A stretch of DNA of 64,000 nt from Rhizophagus irregularis (GCF_026210795.1 NC_089444.1:4640501-4704500); one strand, 5' to 3'; positions 35,847 through 49,408 are shown, numbered from the stretch's first letter. The notes: a model not told the origin generated them from the letters alone. A program made the numbers and translations.

Positions 35847-38800
35847 TATCTAAATGGATATAATTGCGGATTTTCAAATTTTTAAAATAAATAAATGTTA
35901 AATGATATTATATATAATTAATTAATTATTATGATATTTCGTTAAGAAAGAAAAGATATGATAACAACGAAATCATTAATAATAAAGGGAATTTTTTTTA
36001 TTATTAGGAAACGATTTTGAGAAATTACAAAATAAATAAAGAATGAATATTTACGCTTTTTTATATTAACGGAGGATTATGGAAAAAAAAAATGAACGTA
36101 AAAAATACGTAAATGAAAATATAAAAATAACTAAATTAAAAGGGGTTTGATAAGGTCAAGTGGTATATAAGAAGAATAGAACAAAGGGAGAATTTTTGTA
36201 AAACGAGATTTTGACAGGTTTTTAAATAAACAAAAATTATATAATGTATGAACGAGTTACTTTATATATACAAATAAAAGATAAGAAAAAAAAATTTCTT
36301 TTGACAATCGAAAAAACTGTTGAGAAAAAAAAATAAACTCAAACTTTATTTTTAGGGACAAAATGGACAAAATACAATATTATATATATATATATAGTAA
36401 GTTAAAATCATCAAATCATCGGTTGAATGATTGATTAATGATAATGATTGTGATCCGATTCATCGGACCTCAAAAAAATGATTATACACGACGTATTTGT
36501 TTTGATATTTTTAGTATGTTATCAAACATTAAAATGTTATCAAAAAAGCATTTCTATTTTTCAATTTGTTTTCCTGCATATTAAACTTAAAAAGTTATTC
36601 ATACGATATCACCAATGTTATAAAAAGTCTCAATTTATGCAGATCATTTTCTTATCAAATCTAATTGCCTTATTTAATGTTTATTATTTATTTTGCGCTT
36701 TTCTTATCTTATCATACTAAATTTTCTATTTTGGGATTTCCATTTTATCTTTCTACCAAGAAAAATTTCTTTTCAGGTTAAATTTATTTTCCGTAAATAT
36801 CCAAATGGGAAAATTATATTTTTAAAATAAAAAATAGGTTCGGAATTTGTAATTTTTTTTTTTTCGTATTTGAATTATTGAATTTATAATATTAATTAAT
36901 TAAGTTAAATTAAATGGATTTTAAATACTTCGGTTTATTAATACTTTTTTAATATTTTTTTTTTTTTTTTTTTTTGGCTTTCGGATTTTTGCCCGTTTTT
37001 TTTTTAAAAAAAAAACTTATTTATTTTCTTTAAATATTTTATGTTATTATTTCAAACAAATACTCATGAGTTATTGTATTAGATTTCCTATTTATGGCAT
37101 CAATGAGAAGTACGTCAAAAAAAAAAACAATTTTTATTTTTATTTACAAAGTAAAATTTAATTACCGAGTATTCCTTGTTAAAGTAGCCGATAACCCGGA
37201 ATTAAATTCGGAGATAAAAATATTTACCTACTTAAGGTTTGATTAATTTTTTTTTTTTTATCGAAAAAATCGAAAAAAATATATATATAATATATGTAAT
37301 ATATATACATAAGCAAATAAACAAGAATGCAAAGAAGATAACAAATTCTATATATATATATATAATGAAATATTATCAACCATGTGAAGTTTGTTTTGAA
37401 ACTGTTGAACCTTTTTATGCAATGATAGAAAACTATTAATTAGCCTTAAACCAATTATTATTATTATTAATATTAGTGAAAAATAATTTATTTTGTGATA
37501 TATTGTGTAAATTTTTTTTTTGTCCATCACCGTTTATAATTATTTTTTTGAAAAGAAAATATTATTCATGTATAGTTGCGCTAAAAATGTAACATTTTGC
37601 CAAAATAGACGTAGATCAAAAGCATTATTTCACAAAAGACGCAATTTAAACAATTTAAACAAAAACCACGTTACAAAATAAAAAATATGTCAAAAATGTC
37701 ACACGCTGTAACCAAAAAATAACATATGATGAAATATATATCGTTCTGAGTGTAATTCTATCCGTAATTCCTTCCGTACGTGAAACCTGAATTGATGACG
37801 TTGTATTGACTCACGTGATTAAGCCATTGAAGCCATTGAAGCCATTGAAGTCATTGAAGCCATAATGATTTACCATTTTTACCCATAAAACTTTTTATTA
37901 TGGTCTTTGGGTCCCGATTACCAAAGATTGGTTTGAAATGTGCTACGAGTTGAGATTCACTTGTTCCCTTGTGATTTTATTCACACGGTCATGTCGGTCT
38001 GTGCCGAAAGATACGAGCCTCATTATGTAAACAACCAATATTCATCAGATCGATATACGCATAATTAACAAATTTTTTGAAATGTTTGCATTTTACAATT
38101 TTTAAATGATCAACCAATAAAAGACATTACATGTTAAAATATTTAAATTTGATTGAAAGAAAAAAAAAAATAAAGTTCAAATTAATACTGTATTTATTTA
38201 TTTATTTATTTATTTTTGAATTGCGCACAAATATTTTTTCCTACATAATCTATATGACCAATGATAAAATTGGAATTCAAATTAAATTAATTAGTTTCAA
38301 TCCATTTATGATAACGTAATACTTTATGTTTCCTTATCGTTCAAATGCCTTATCGTCAAATGTTAAATGGCTCAAAACCCCGGTCGATGCCATGATAGGT
38401 CTAAGACATAAAAATTATTTTATTATGTGTAAAAATTTCCTATTAAGAGATTTTCTTCGTTATTTAGCGAATGTCTTATAATGGTGAATTAGTAATCTCA
38501 ATACGTCATGTAAAAATCTGCGGTGATCATCTTTTGTATTATATACCTTTTGTGGTTTAACGTATTTTAAGATGTTACACCAAATTCGAAAAAATTGATC
38601 AAATGATCAAATGATCAAAATGTAGTAAATGTAGTGTAACTTCACTGCGCAAATAAGATTTCCTTTGTTAGAATAGATTATAGGATCATTTGACAGAAAT
38701 CAAAAAAAAAAGATGGATTTATTAAATCTATTAACAGTTAATGATTGAGATGTTGATGACTCATTGATTCTTAGATATTTTCGTTATTATATACAAAAAA

Positions 38801-39998
38801 GAAATGTTTCCAAAAAAAATAAATAAATAAAGATAATATAAAAATTAGTTTCTTTTTTTAGATATTGTTACGTTTCGATATTGTTACATTTCGCCATTTT
38901 TTTTATTTTTTTTCTTCTTGTCATTTATCTTTAATAAATATATATGCACTTGTACTGTACATATTATGCACTACTATGCAGTAATAATTAGTAATGAAAA
39001 ATTGTATCTTGTATTTGAAAATTTTATAAAAAGTTCTGCAGAATACATTAGGTGAAACATTAGATGAACTTATTTGAAAACCTAGTATAGAATCATTGGT
39101 GTAGAATTTATGTTAAACCATCCTATACATTATATACGTGCATTTTTGGCGTTAGCCTTTAAACAGAAGCAGTGAAGAACTCATTTTCCAAACATTGCTT
39201 ACGTTATTAACACGGCATTTTCTGGCAATTTCCAATTGCTTCAATAAATATAATCATATTGTTACTTAACTTACTGTTGACACGATGTCAAAATATATAC
39301 CTTGAATGAAAAGGTCGATTCTATCTACTATCTACAGCGTCCCGTCCAATGTTATTACTAGCTGATAGTTCATTATATAAATCAATTACGTGTAATCATT
39401 GAATTCGTTTAACTATAATTGTTGATCGATCTCAGCCAATCAATCTATTTGTTTTCCATTACAACTTTTTGTTGATTAAAAAATAATAATTATTTGGATC
39501 GCTGATCAAGTCACACAAATTTTACAGTATTTAAATTTTTACAATAACAAGAAAGAATAGGATTTAAATTCACCTGCTGGGACGGGATCAGTCTATGCTC
39601 AGAGTGTAAATTTTTATTTTTTGACGTCCGAAATTTAGGATTAAATTTAACCGATTTTTATTTTAATATTTATTTTTTTTTAAAAGAGAATTAACTGAAA
39701 TTATCGTTTTTAATATTTTTTTAGAAAATCAAATCAAATTATTATTCATTTTGTGAATTCCCAATACTACTTCTACTGAGGAATAATTTTACTTATTGTA
39801 TTTTATAATGCACATGTATCGATAATTATTGAAGTGAAACAATTCCATATAAAGCCGCAATCTTTGTATTTTAAGCCCGGGTTGATACGAAATTTATTTT
39901 ATCAAGCCCGGGAGAAATATATATAATAGGTTCAGTTGACGATACTATGAGCTGTACGCAGACTTTTTTTCATAAACATAATTGACCGGTTAAACGAT
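35847..39998. other. AT-rich intergenic DNA
   Basis: No gene is seen over about 4.1 kb. Present are T-runs near 36940-37010, TA runs near 37280, five AAGCCATTGA units (37822-37866), and a CCCGGG hairpin at 39877-39912. A 24-codon ORF near 37364 with CEVC lacks support. The first few hundred bases should contain the promoter of the divergent receptor gene. Confidence 0.5.
39877..39912. repeat. CCCGGG hairpin
   Basis: AAGCCCGGGTTGATA and TATCAAGCCCGGG form an imperfect stem around a short AT loop. Confidence 0.4.
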
Positions 39999-40213
39999 AT
40001 TGAGTATGATATATACCTCCGATGTTGTATAGTATAGTTGACAAAAATCTATACAGTATAGTTTTTATCTATACAGTATAATTTTTTATCCATACAGTAT
40101 AATTTTTATCTATACAGTATAGTTTTTTATTTTATACAGTATAGCTTTTATCTATACAGTATAGTTTTTTTACACTATACTATACACCATCGGAGGTATA
40201 TATCATACTCAAT
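39999..40213. mobile_element. MITE with ATTGAGTATGATATATACC ends and internal tandem repeats
   Basis: The first 26 bases (ATTGAGTATGATATATACCT, then CCGATG) are matched exactly in inverse at the right end, followed by a looser GTATAGTATAG match. Between the arms a 20-26 bp unit, TCTATACAGTATAGTTTTTA, is repeated about six to seven times. The unit core is itself palindromic (CTATACAGTATAG). No clear target duplication and no coding content. Confidence 0.75.
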
Positions 40214-40942
40214 AACTATATTATCATAATTGACACCTGGGTATTGAAAATCCTACTTTATACGCAAATGCTTCAAAGTCATGTGATCTATAATGTGTTA
40301 TTCAAATATTGTAAAAAACTAAAAATTAAAATTATTTTACTATTTTTTTTTTCAATAATATCTTTTTTCTAAAATAATCAAAATAATTATTGCTTTTCAT
40401 CACCAACTATAAAAAATTTCCTTCAATTAAAGTTAAATTTAGCAAACTACATGATAAAAAATATGTAATCTGATGACCTACAGGCTACAGTAGCTATAGG
40501 AAAAAAATTGTACGCCGATCAAAGCCTTACTCAGCCTAATTCCAGCGAGCGCATTAGTGAAACCATATATTTCTGGGTCCTGGTATGTTCAGTTTTTCAA
40601 AATTTTCAAAAATATGGAAACTTGCGCTATCTGCAATATCTGATATTCAAAGATTCGTAATTGGTAATTTCTATGTGGACGTACTTTGATTGATGGAATG
40701 ATGGTTTAAAAATTTGAATTATATATAATTTTGGTGAATAAAGATCCTACCTCCGTGATACGGCCGAGTTGCTGCGCCATATTAACCTGGTACACACTAC
40801 ACAGATGGTAAATAAATACTAAATTTAGAATTGGACTACCACGTGGAAACTGTGGCATACAAAGAATGACTAAAAAGCCTCCATTTCTTTTTCCCCTCAG
40901 TTTTTTATTTCTGCTATTTCTCCCTGTTTTCAATAAAAAAAA
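40214..40942. other. Intergenic DNA upstream of the small secreted gene
   Basis: No gene is seen. The last 60 bases before the ATG are pyrimidine-rich (CCTCCATTTCTTTTTCCCC, then CTATTTCTCCCTG), typical of fungal promoters close to the start codon. Confidence 0.4.
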
Positions 40943-41143
40943 ATGAATTTGATGAAAAATCTTTTGATTTACTCTATTTACTCTATTGCTTTGATATTTG
41001 TGTTCGTTCAATTCGGTTCAAGTTTACCAGTAGAAACGCCTCAATGTTTGGATATCAAGAACCCTCTTAAAATGTCTGAAGCTAAAGCTGTCCCATGTCC
41101 TTACGTAAATGAAAAAGATAAAGATTCAAAAGATCACAAATAA
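40943..41143 (+). CDS. Small secreted peptide
   Basis: A 66-residue ORF begins with a strong signal peptide (two Lys-adjacent starts, then IYSIALIFVFVQFGSS). The mature part of about 38 residues has two Cys, 18 residues apart (TPQCLDIK, VPCPYVN), and a very charged tail (KDKDSKDHK). No intron is needed; a GTAAG...TTTACAG pair after the stop (about 41169-41280) may be a 3' UTR intron. A CT-rich tract just before the start supports it. Such peptides are candidate effectors or cell-surface signals, but no family was recognised. Confidence 0.6.
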   Translation: MNLMKNLLIYSIYSIALIFVFVQFGSSLPVETPQCLDIKNPLKMSEAKAVPCPYVNEKDKDSKDHK

Positions 41144-42010
41144 AAGTCATGTAAGAGCGTAAGACTGTAAGTAAATATTAATTAAAATGAAACGAATTTG
41201 AATGTTTTATATTTGATTTTTATTTATTTTTATTTTATTTTATTTATTTATTTATTTATTTATTTATTTTATTTTTACAGGCTCATATTTTGTATAACTT
41301 TTGTTAAACATAAAAAAGACAATTTGTTTATTTTTCTCTCTCTCTTTTTTTTTTATTATTATTTGTTGTATGTAAACAATTATTTATATTAGAACCAGTG
41401 GATTACAGTGGGTTGTACTTTATGGGTTCGTTGCGGAACAGGTCATAAACTTAGATATTTTAACCTATATACTGTACATTTTATTTGTATTTTGTATAAA
41501 ATTTATTTTTATGAAAAATTGTATATTAATTAATACATATGTATGAAATATAAAATATCTGATATCTATTTCAATATCTATTAAAATTCCATTTTAAACT
41601 GTTAAAAAATATATATTCTTTTTTTTTTTCTCAAGCGTTGATCATCCAGAAACAATTACTTTATATGGCCATAAATTTATATTACAATTTTTTTTTTTTA
41701 AAAAAGGAAATTGAAAAGGGGATTTCATTTTCGAATTTTTTTTTTCTTCAATTTATCCAGATTCGTTTTTATCCATTTTTTTTACCTGAATTTTTTTTTT
41801 GAATCGGATTTTGAATTGGATTTTCCCGATATTTTTTTTTTTTGAATTGTCCCGTTTTCGAATTATCCCGTATTTCGAATTCGAATTTTCTATGCAGAAG
41901 TTTCTAAATTTAGATTCCTTCCATGATCTTCAAATGTTTAAATACGATCTATTTTTTTTTTTTTGTCTTACTAGATTTTGTGAAAAAATCTATTTTTTTT
42001 TTGATATTAG
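41144..42010. other. Intergenic DNA
   Basis: No gene is seen. T-rich tracts dominate (41214-41275 and 41610-42005), with TTTATTTA runs and ATCCCG/TTCGAATT words just before the monooxygenase start. Confidence 0.5.
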
Positions 42011-43786
42011 ATGATGAACGAACATAAAATTCCCACGATTCTTATAATAGGAGCAGGTCCAGGAGGGTTAACTTTAGCTCATTCAATTCAAAAAAATCTT
42101 AATTCATTCGAAAAGAAATTTAATATAAAAATATTTGATCGGGAAATAAGTCCAAATGGTAAGGTTTTTTTAATAACATAGTATTTTTACATAGCGTTAC
42201 CATAGCGTTACCGTAGCGTTACCGTAGCGTTACTTTATAAAATTTTATTAAAAAATTTATTTATTTATTTTTTTTTTAGGTAAATGGCAAGGATATCATA
42301 TTACATTAAATAATACAGGAGTGAAATCATTATTTAATTGTATTCCAGAATCAATATCATCACGTCTTCATGAAGTTGTATTAGATAATAAATTAGAACA
42401 TCAAGAACATCATAGTTCATGTCTTTATGATCATAAAGGAAATGTTTTATTTAAAACTCCAGGTTATCAAGTTAAAAATATTTATGAATTTAATAAATTA
42501 AATAATATGTTTACATTAATTGTAACTTTTAGAGATAGATTAAGAGATTTATTATTAGAAGGTATTGATGTAAAATGGGGTAAAAAATGTATTGGTTATC
42601 ATGAAGATGATGATAATGTTTGGGCTATTTTTGATGATGGAACTAGAGAAAGAGGTGATTTATTGATAGGAGCTGATGGTATTCATTCTCCAAGTAAGAA
42701 AAAAAATTTTAATTTATAAAAAATAATCGAGATTTAAAATATTAAGATTTTCTTATATAAGAATATGTTCAACAGACACTACTATATTATACTAACATCA
42801 AATTTAAATTTTTTTTTTTAGTTCGAAAACAGAAAATTCCTGAATTGAAAATAAATCATTTAGGAATAACTCAATGTTGTGCTGATATTACTCCAAATAA
42901 AGAACTTATGGATCGTATGTTATCGATAACTGGAAATAGTCTTTGTCAAGTAACGATGGGTCCTAAAGGAGATTGTACATTTTTAATGTTTCGTTTATTT
43001 CCTATAGATTCTAATGATAATAATAATAATGAAACATCATATTATAGAGTATCATTTGCTTATTCTTATCCTTCAGAAAATCATGAAAAAAATGATAATT
43101 GGACTTATAAAGATGATGAATTACCAACATCAAAATTTCCTGATGATGAAAATCCTGAATTTGTTTTTAATGATATTAAAAAAAGGATTAAAGAAAATAG
43201 ACCTAAAGGAAAATTAACTGATATTTTTTTAGAATTTTGGGATTTGGCTAAATCAAGAATTGAAAATGATCATGAAAATTGTTATCCTTTAAGAAGAAGA
43301 CCATTAAGGGATATAGATCCTGGATCTGTTGATCAATGGGAAACTACAAGAGTTACTTTGTTAGGTGATGCTATTCATGCTATGAATCCTTGGGTTGGAA
43401 TAGGTATATACGATATGATATTTTTATATATTTAATACGTGTAATACGTGTAATACGTGTAATTTTATTAATTTTTCTTTCTTTTTTTTTTAGGAACAAA
43501 TAGTGCGATTGAAGATGCTGAATTGCTTACTAACGCTTTGGCTAATTGGAGTAAAGATAATTGGAAAGAACATATTAGAAATTATGAATTGGGATTAAGA
43601 GGTCGTGGATCTTTTTACATTGATTTAACGAGGACATCATGTATTAAAAAACATCAAATTTGTGATGGTTTTTTAAGTATAATGATTAGAAATTTCATGT
43701 TTAGATTTAATTATGTAATTGCATATATTAAATCTTGTTGGTATGGTGATGGTAGAAAACGTGATCTTGTTAACAAAAACGATTAA
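42011..43786 (+). CDS. FAD-dependent monooxygenase
   Basis: Four exons, 42011-42158, 42280-42693, 42822-43403 and 43494-43786, splice in frame to 478 residues. The second codon is also ATG, so the start could be 42014. Near residue 14 is the dinucleotide-binding fold GAGPGGLTLAHS. At about residue 180 the GADGIHSPIR motif closes the first FAD block, and near residue 370 the LLGDAIHAMNPWVGIGTN motif contacts the flavin pyrophosphate; both are signatures of flavin hydroxylases such as the p-hydroxybenzoate hydroxylase group. It would hydroxylate an unknown organic substrate using NAD(P)H and O2. Introns one and three carry small tandem repeats. The C-terminus is short, and its last codons are echoed in repeats after the stop. 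Confidence 0.85.
42186..42232. repeat. CGTTACC(A/G)TAG tandem repeat in intron one of the monooxygenase gene
   Basis: Four copies of an 11-12 bp unit AGCGTTACCGT lie inside the intron. A second intron (43432-43461) has three GTAATACGT units. Confidence 0.6.
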
Positions 43787-44130
43787 ATCATGGTGGTATG
43801 AGCGTATGAGAACGTGGTATGGATGATGGTATGGTGGTAGTAGAGGACGTGATCATGTAATTCATGTTAGCAAAAAATTACAAATTATAGGTATGGTGAT
43901 AGAAAAGAACGTGGTATGATGAGGGTATGGTGATGGTATAGAACGTGATCATGTTAGCACAAATGATTGAAAAACAAATCATAGGTATGGATTATTTTAG
44001 CAAAAAATACAAATTATGGGTAGAACGTCTCATGATGGTAAAGAACGTGCTAACGTTAACAAAAAAATCACCAATTATGAGTATGGCGATGGAAAAGAAC
44101 GTGATGATATTAGTAAAAAATAAAAATTAT
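43735..44130. repeat. Degenerate tandem repeats continuing the monooxygenase 3' end
   Basis: The last coding words (GGTATGGTGATGGTAGAAAA, CGTGATC, GTTAACAAAAA) recur in degenerate form about five times up to 44130, with spacing of roughly 60-100 bases. They lie after the stop codon, so the 3' end of the gene seems to have been expanded as a minisatellite. Confidence 0.55.
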
Positions 44131-44165
44131 ATATATAATGATGTTAATATGTGCAATTTATATTT

Positions 44166-45476
44166 AAATTATGTTACAAATCAATAAAAGTAAGCGTTAT
44201 TCTCTATAATTTGTTCAAAAGTATTATAAAATGGGTTCTACATTATCCATGAAGAGCTTACCATATCTGACGTTTACTGTTAGTAATAAATTTTCCAGTA
44301 CAAATTGATATCTCAAACATGTATTTGTTGTTGGGAGCAACAAAAATCAAAAATCAGCACGTCAACAAAGTCCTACACCAGTAAAATAGTTATTTTTAGT
44401 AAAAAATCAACATCCAATTTCATCAAAATGCCACGACATAAGAAGTCATCTAAAGATGTTCCTTGATAGAGGACAATCTGGCTTTGGAATATCCAAAGCG
44501 TCCCACATGATTCATCTCACGGTGACATTCGGTTAGCAATTATCTCGATATATTTAATGACGGCTTTTCGCAGCGTTTTGTGGCAGATGCGATTAAGTAG
44601 CTACTGGCTGATTATGAATGATTGTAAAGAAGTGTAGTTATTTTTTCTCAATCCGAGAAAAAAATCTTTTTTTTTTCCATTAACCACCTATAACTTATAT
44701 TCCTAAAAATTTTCTTAAACTGAAATAAAGATAGCGACGACGGTAACAATTCTAAAGAGATATGTAGTCATTAACTTATAATCCTACTTGGGGTTTGGTG
44801 GTTGGACGGAAGGGTCTTTCTACTTGCCTCTGGATCGTAATAGATATTCTTTAGTTTTGTTGATGCGCTAGGGGTAAAAAGGATCTATAAACTGTTTCAA
44901 ATTTACCGTTCATAGTTCTGAAAGACCTGTGATTGAACCTAGTTTTGAAGCACAGGCACCGGGTCCATTTAAATCCAAGTAAACGACATCCTTAGGCGCT
45001 TTTCATAGATCTTCCTAATAGAGTACCCTGATGATGTTATATCCTTTGTAACCTGTGGATGCAATTTTTCTTCTCCTGACCATCGAATCGTGACTCTTGT
45101 CAGCGTTCTTCTTATTTTTTGGTAGGAGTTAGGAAGCATAAGCTTGTGATATCTTCTGAAACAGACATAGTATTATTAGTTCAGAAGTCGCAACTCGCAA
45201 CATTTTTAACATTAGATTACATAAGATCTTACTTCAAGTTAAGTAATTCTCTTTAATTCGAAAAGAGAGTAACTTGAATTATGATGCTGAACCCTGATTC
45301 AAATTTATATTCTTTGCAATTTTATTATAAAAGAATATGCTCTTAACGTTAAGTAATGATGTTATAAAGAGTGATTTTTGAATTACGGTAACAGATCTTT
45401 TTATGATGATACAAATAAATCGATTGTTACAGAATTAACTAAGCTAAAAAAGTTTGGTATACACAATTCGTTTCAT
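44166..45476. other. Intergenic DNA, partly higher GC
   Basis: No gene could be identified. About 44790-45170 is less AT-rich than its surroundings and may be an old coding or transposon relic, but no frame is long enough. Confidence 0.4.
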
Positions 45477-45678
45477 TTGATCTATAAATCTGATCCACAC
45501 GTCCACACCACAACTTATAGCCCACTCATCATTCATGAATGATCGCTCCACTATTCATGCAATCATACCTTAGATTTGATCTTTAAAACTTGATCCACAC
45601 GTCCACACCACAACTTATAGCCCCACCCATCAATCATGAATGATCGCTCCATTATTCATGCAATCATACCTTAGATTT
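45477..45678. repeat. Tandem duplication of about 100 bp
   Basis: Two near-identical copies (45477-45576, 45577-45678) contain CTGATCCACACGTCCACACC (or CTTGATCC...), CAACTTATAGCCC and a CATGAATGATCG...ATTCATG hairpin. No coding role is visible. Confidence 0.7.
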
Positions 45679-47899
45679 AGTTAATATTGATGAACCCATC
45701 ACCACTTTATACCATCCTGTTAAATCAACTAGCAACCTTTGAACATAACCTAGGAGGCCATCCACATCCTCAACCTAGCAAGTCACTGTATAGTAAGCTA
45801 TTGCAAATCTTTACTATTATTAAAAAATTTAGATTTTCTCCAAACATTTGCAAGAGTATTTCAATATCCGTGTTAATGTACTATTTTTTACGTTATTGCT
45901 GTTAGATATGATTTCTTATATTTATTGATATTATTTTAAAATAAATAAGTTTTACCTAAAAAAAAAAGTAAAAGGTAAATACACAATCTATTAACGGCCT
46001 ATAGAGGATCAGCCAGTCACGAATTCTACCGCTCTTGGTGGTGACTCGATTTTTCATGAAAAGATGTAGATACATCTTTCCATTTTCAGTTACACTAAAA
46101 AGGAAAATGGACTTTTATTTCTTTTGAGATGTATTAACGTTTTTTCGCCTAAGTAACTACGATTAACTAATTATACGTGACGCAACAACGCGGCTACAAT
46201 TGTCATATGGTCTAGGTTAAATGTATGAGAGTATAAAAAATCGCGTAAATTTACCACAAAAGATGACTCATAATTATATTGATCATATGATCATGCATAA
46301 AATATATTTTTCTAAAAAAAGGTTGTATTTATATAATATGAGTAAATGTTCTTCCACATTCTTCCACATAAATACCAATGTTGCCGATTTCACGTAAAAA
46401 TATATTGATCGGATGGTTAATTATTACAGTAAATATTCTGTGTGTATTTTATTATGATAACTAGACTTCTTTTTAATCATAAGATGAATAAAAATCCAAA
46501 TACAAGAAAATATAAATAACATGACCAAATTTTAAATGGTCTGAGTCATTTGAGATGAATGTAGGTCAACACTATCTTAATCAAATACATTGACCAATCA
46601 AAATCAAATGGATTTAACAAATGATCAAATGACCAAGTCATTACAGAACACTGCCTCAATGAGATGTTATGTGATCAAAATATTTATGTACTTGTTTTGG
46701 ACATTAATGAAAGAGAGAAAAGAAAACAAAAACTCTGATATAATTAAACATAGGTCACCGGGTTTGAACAGCGGGAACAAAGAAATCTTACCTCATCAAG
46801 GCAAATACGGGCTTCTACCTCATACAATGGTAGGAACCATAATTGTTATCAGTTTAATCATTTCAATAAATTTGATAGGTAATAAATATGAACAATATCT
46901 TATGTCATAATAAGTAACAATAGCAGATAATAACATTCGCATGTTGTTGCTAAAGTCCGTTGAAGTCCGTTAAAGTCATTGAATTTCTAAAAAGATTAAC
47001 ATCTTTTGTTCCCATGACAATAAAATAAATACAACTTTTTTGGCAATTATTTGAAAGATCAAAGGATTTTCATATCTGATAAGTTCCAAATATACTAACC
47101 AATCTAATGACAATTGATGCGCACAATCTACAGATCAGTTTAGAATGTCGGATTGTAAAAATTTGTGTAATAGTTGATCATTCACTAGATTCCTTTTCTT
47201 TTTTTTTATTTACGGATGACGTCAAGATGACGTTGCGTTTTGTATTAGAAAAGTAGTATACCTAATAGTAAATTAAAATTCCTATCTCAATATTTAAAAA
47301 TTGTGATTCGAACGATTCGAACGAAATTTTTTGCTATATATACGATTGAATTCAATTTGGTCTCATTTGATAAATTTGAGACGAGTATTCATTCAATTAT
47401 ATCCTTTTCTAGAAAGAAAAGAACATCATTGTGTAATCCTCAATGAATATACTTAAAATGACTAATTATCAAAGAAATTAGTAATAATAATAATGCACAC
47501 AATGCAGTAACACTCAATAGATGACGATCTTTAATAAAAAAAATTGAAAAAAACAAATTGATTTCTATTTATAAATATTTATAATGAAAAATCTGACAAT
47601 TGAAACCACATGAATTACGGCGTAGTAGTATATCAATTGATTGATCAATAATGGAAATACTACAAAAGCAATGACAAGTCATTGGAGAATCCGAACTTTC
47701 GTGTTATTATGAATATATTAATTTCTTCATATTAAAAAAAAAAATTTTTTTGTTTTATAATTTTTGAACTTGGACTTAAAATAATTTATCCGGATCATCA
47801 TCTTTTATTTCCTTCCAAATCTGATTTTCATTTAAATATATATATATGTAGAATACCGTAATACCATAATGCTTTTTTTAAAAAATTTTTTTTCTCAAT
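45679..47899. other. Intergenic DNA upstream of the BTB gene
   Basis: No convincing gene. A 106-codon ORF at 46590-46910 has a hydrophobic end but no recognisable family or splice context. TATATATATA at 47838-47848, about 55 bases before the BTB gene start, could serve as its TATA element. Confidence 0.4.
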
Positions 47900-49408
47900 A
47901 TGATAGACTTACGAAAAATACACAATAAAATTTACGAAAAAGCTCTTGAAACTGGCGAATTATACGATACGGAAATTATAGTTGGAGAAAAACCAAACAC
48001 TAAAACCTTTCGTTTACATTCTTTATTATTAAAACTTCATTCACTTTATTTTCGTACTGCACTATCGAATAATTGGATAAAAATTGAAGATAAAATTATC
48101 AAGTTAGAAAAACCAAATATTTCAGTTGAAGTTTTTGATATTATTACCAAGTAAGCGAACACATATATGAATACAAAATTTATAAAATTTATTTATAATG
48201 CGAATTTCTTTCATGTCAACAAAATTTAAATTAAAAAAACTTTTTTTTTCTTTAGATATATATATAGTGGTATTCTATATCTTTCAAATAATTTTAGAAC
48301 AAACGTTGACCTTTTAATTGCGGCTGATGAATTGTGCTTTGTGGATTTATGCTCACATATCGTAGAATACATTGTAGAAAAACTTAAAAAAGACAAAGAA
48401 TATTTAAGGCGTAACTTCATACTCATTCAACAAACTGCAACAAAATTAGATCATCATACAAATTTATCGCAGTTCTATAAAGATGCTTTTCAACAAGATC
48501 CTTCATTAATTTTTGAGGCGGGTGACTTCATTACGATAGATCAAAAATCTCTTCTTGATTCTCTTATTGAAAACAATCATTCTTTAAAACCTGTTGAAAT
48601 TTGGGATAAACTCTTGGAATGGTGTCGCGCACAATCCGTTGAATTAAAATTGGATATAGAACATTGGACCGCTAATAATATATCGACATTTAGGGATTTA
48701 ATTCATCCATTTATCCAATATATTGATTTTAAGAATATTTATCCGAAAGATTTCTCTCAGAAAGTCAAACCCTACAAAGATGTTTTTGATAGTGAATATT
48801 ATATTACCATTCTTGAACACTATTCATTTAGCAATGATTCAAATGTTATAACGAAAGTTAATTCAGCAAATAGTGATCCAATGATTGATTCCAGAATTAT
48901 TAATCCTGAACATGCTTCTTTACTCGTCGAATTTATCAAGGGAATAAAAGAAGATGCTTTTGGTACATCATATGATTTTAATTTACTCATTCGTGGAACT
49001 GATAATGGGAATAATGGGTTTAAAGAAGGTACTTTTTATGAATCTTGTGAGGAGAAAGGGCCTACAATTACTTTTGCTCGTGTTAAAAATACGAACGAAA
49101 TTCTTGGAGGGTTTAATACTTTAAAATGGAAATCATATGGTACGACTATCTGTGATAAAGAAAATTTCATATTTTCTTTGGATAAAAATGATTTAAAGAA
49201 TCCAATTTTTAGTAAGGTTAATGATGTAAATAAAACAAGACGCAACGATGTAAATAAGTTTATACCGGACTTTGGAGATTTATATTTTCTAATTGAAACA
49301 AAAGAAGGTTACTATAATAAGAAAAGTTATGAGAAATTAATTAGAAGAAGTGGGGGTCAATTTGAAATTGATGAATATGAAGTGTTTCAAGTTATCAGTA
49401 AATTATAA
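47900..49408 (+). CDS. BTB-BACK-TLDc domain protein
   Basis: Two exons, 47900-48150 and 48256-49408, join in frame (TK|YIYSG) to give 467 residues. The first exon and the start of the second form a BTB/POZ fold: a Tyr/Asp-rich strand (LYDTEIIVGE), FRLHSLLLKLHSLYFRTAL, then IYSGILYL. A helical BACK-like segment follows (IWDKLLEWCRAQ). From about residue 290 the TLDc domain begins: HASLLVEFIKG, FNLLIRGTDNG, FYESCEEKGPTI, ILGGFNTLKWKS, NFIFSLDKND, and the ending FEIDEYEVFQV. BTB proteins often recruit cullin-3 ubiquitin ligase. This BTB-TLDc combination is hugely multiplied in Rhizophagus; individual targets are unknown. The domain order is clear and the ORF is intact. Confidence 0.85.

Noticed and set aside
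37364-37438. Short ORF with CEVCFETVEPF
   Set aside because: Only 24 codons, with no adjacent exon that continues it.
46590-46910. 106-codon ORF with a hydrophobic C-terminus
   Set aside because: No recognisable family, poor coding character and no promoter or splice evidence; kept only as a possibility.
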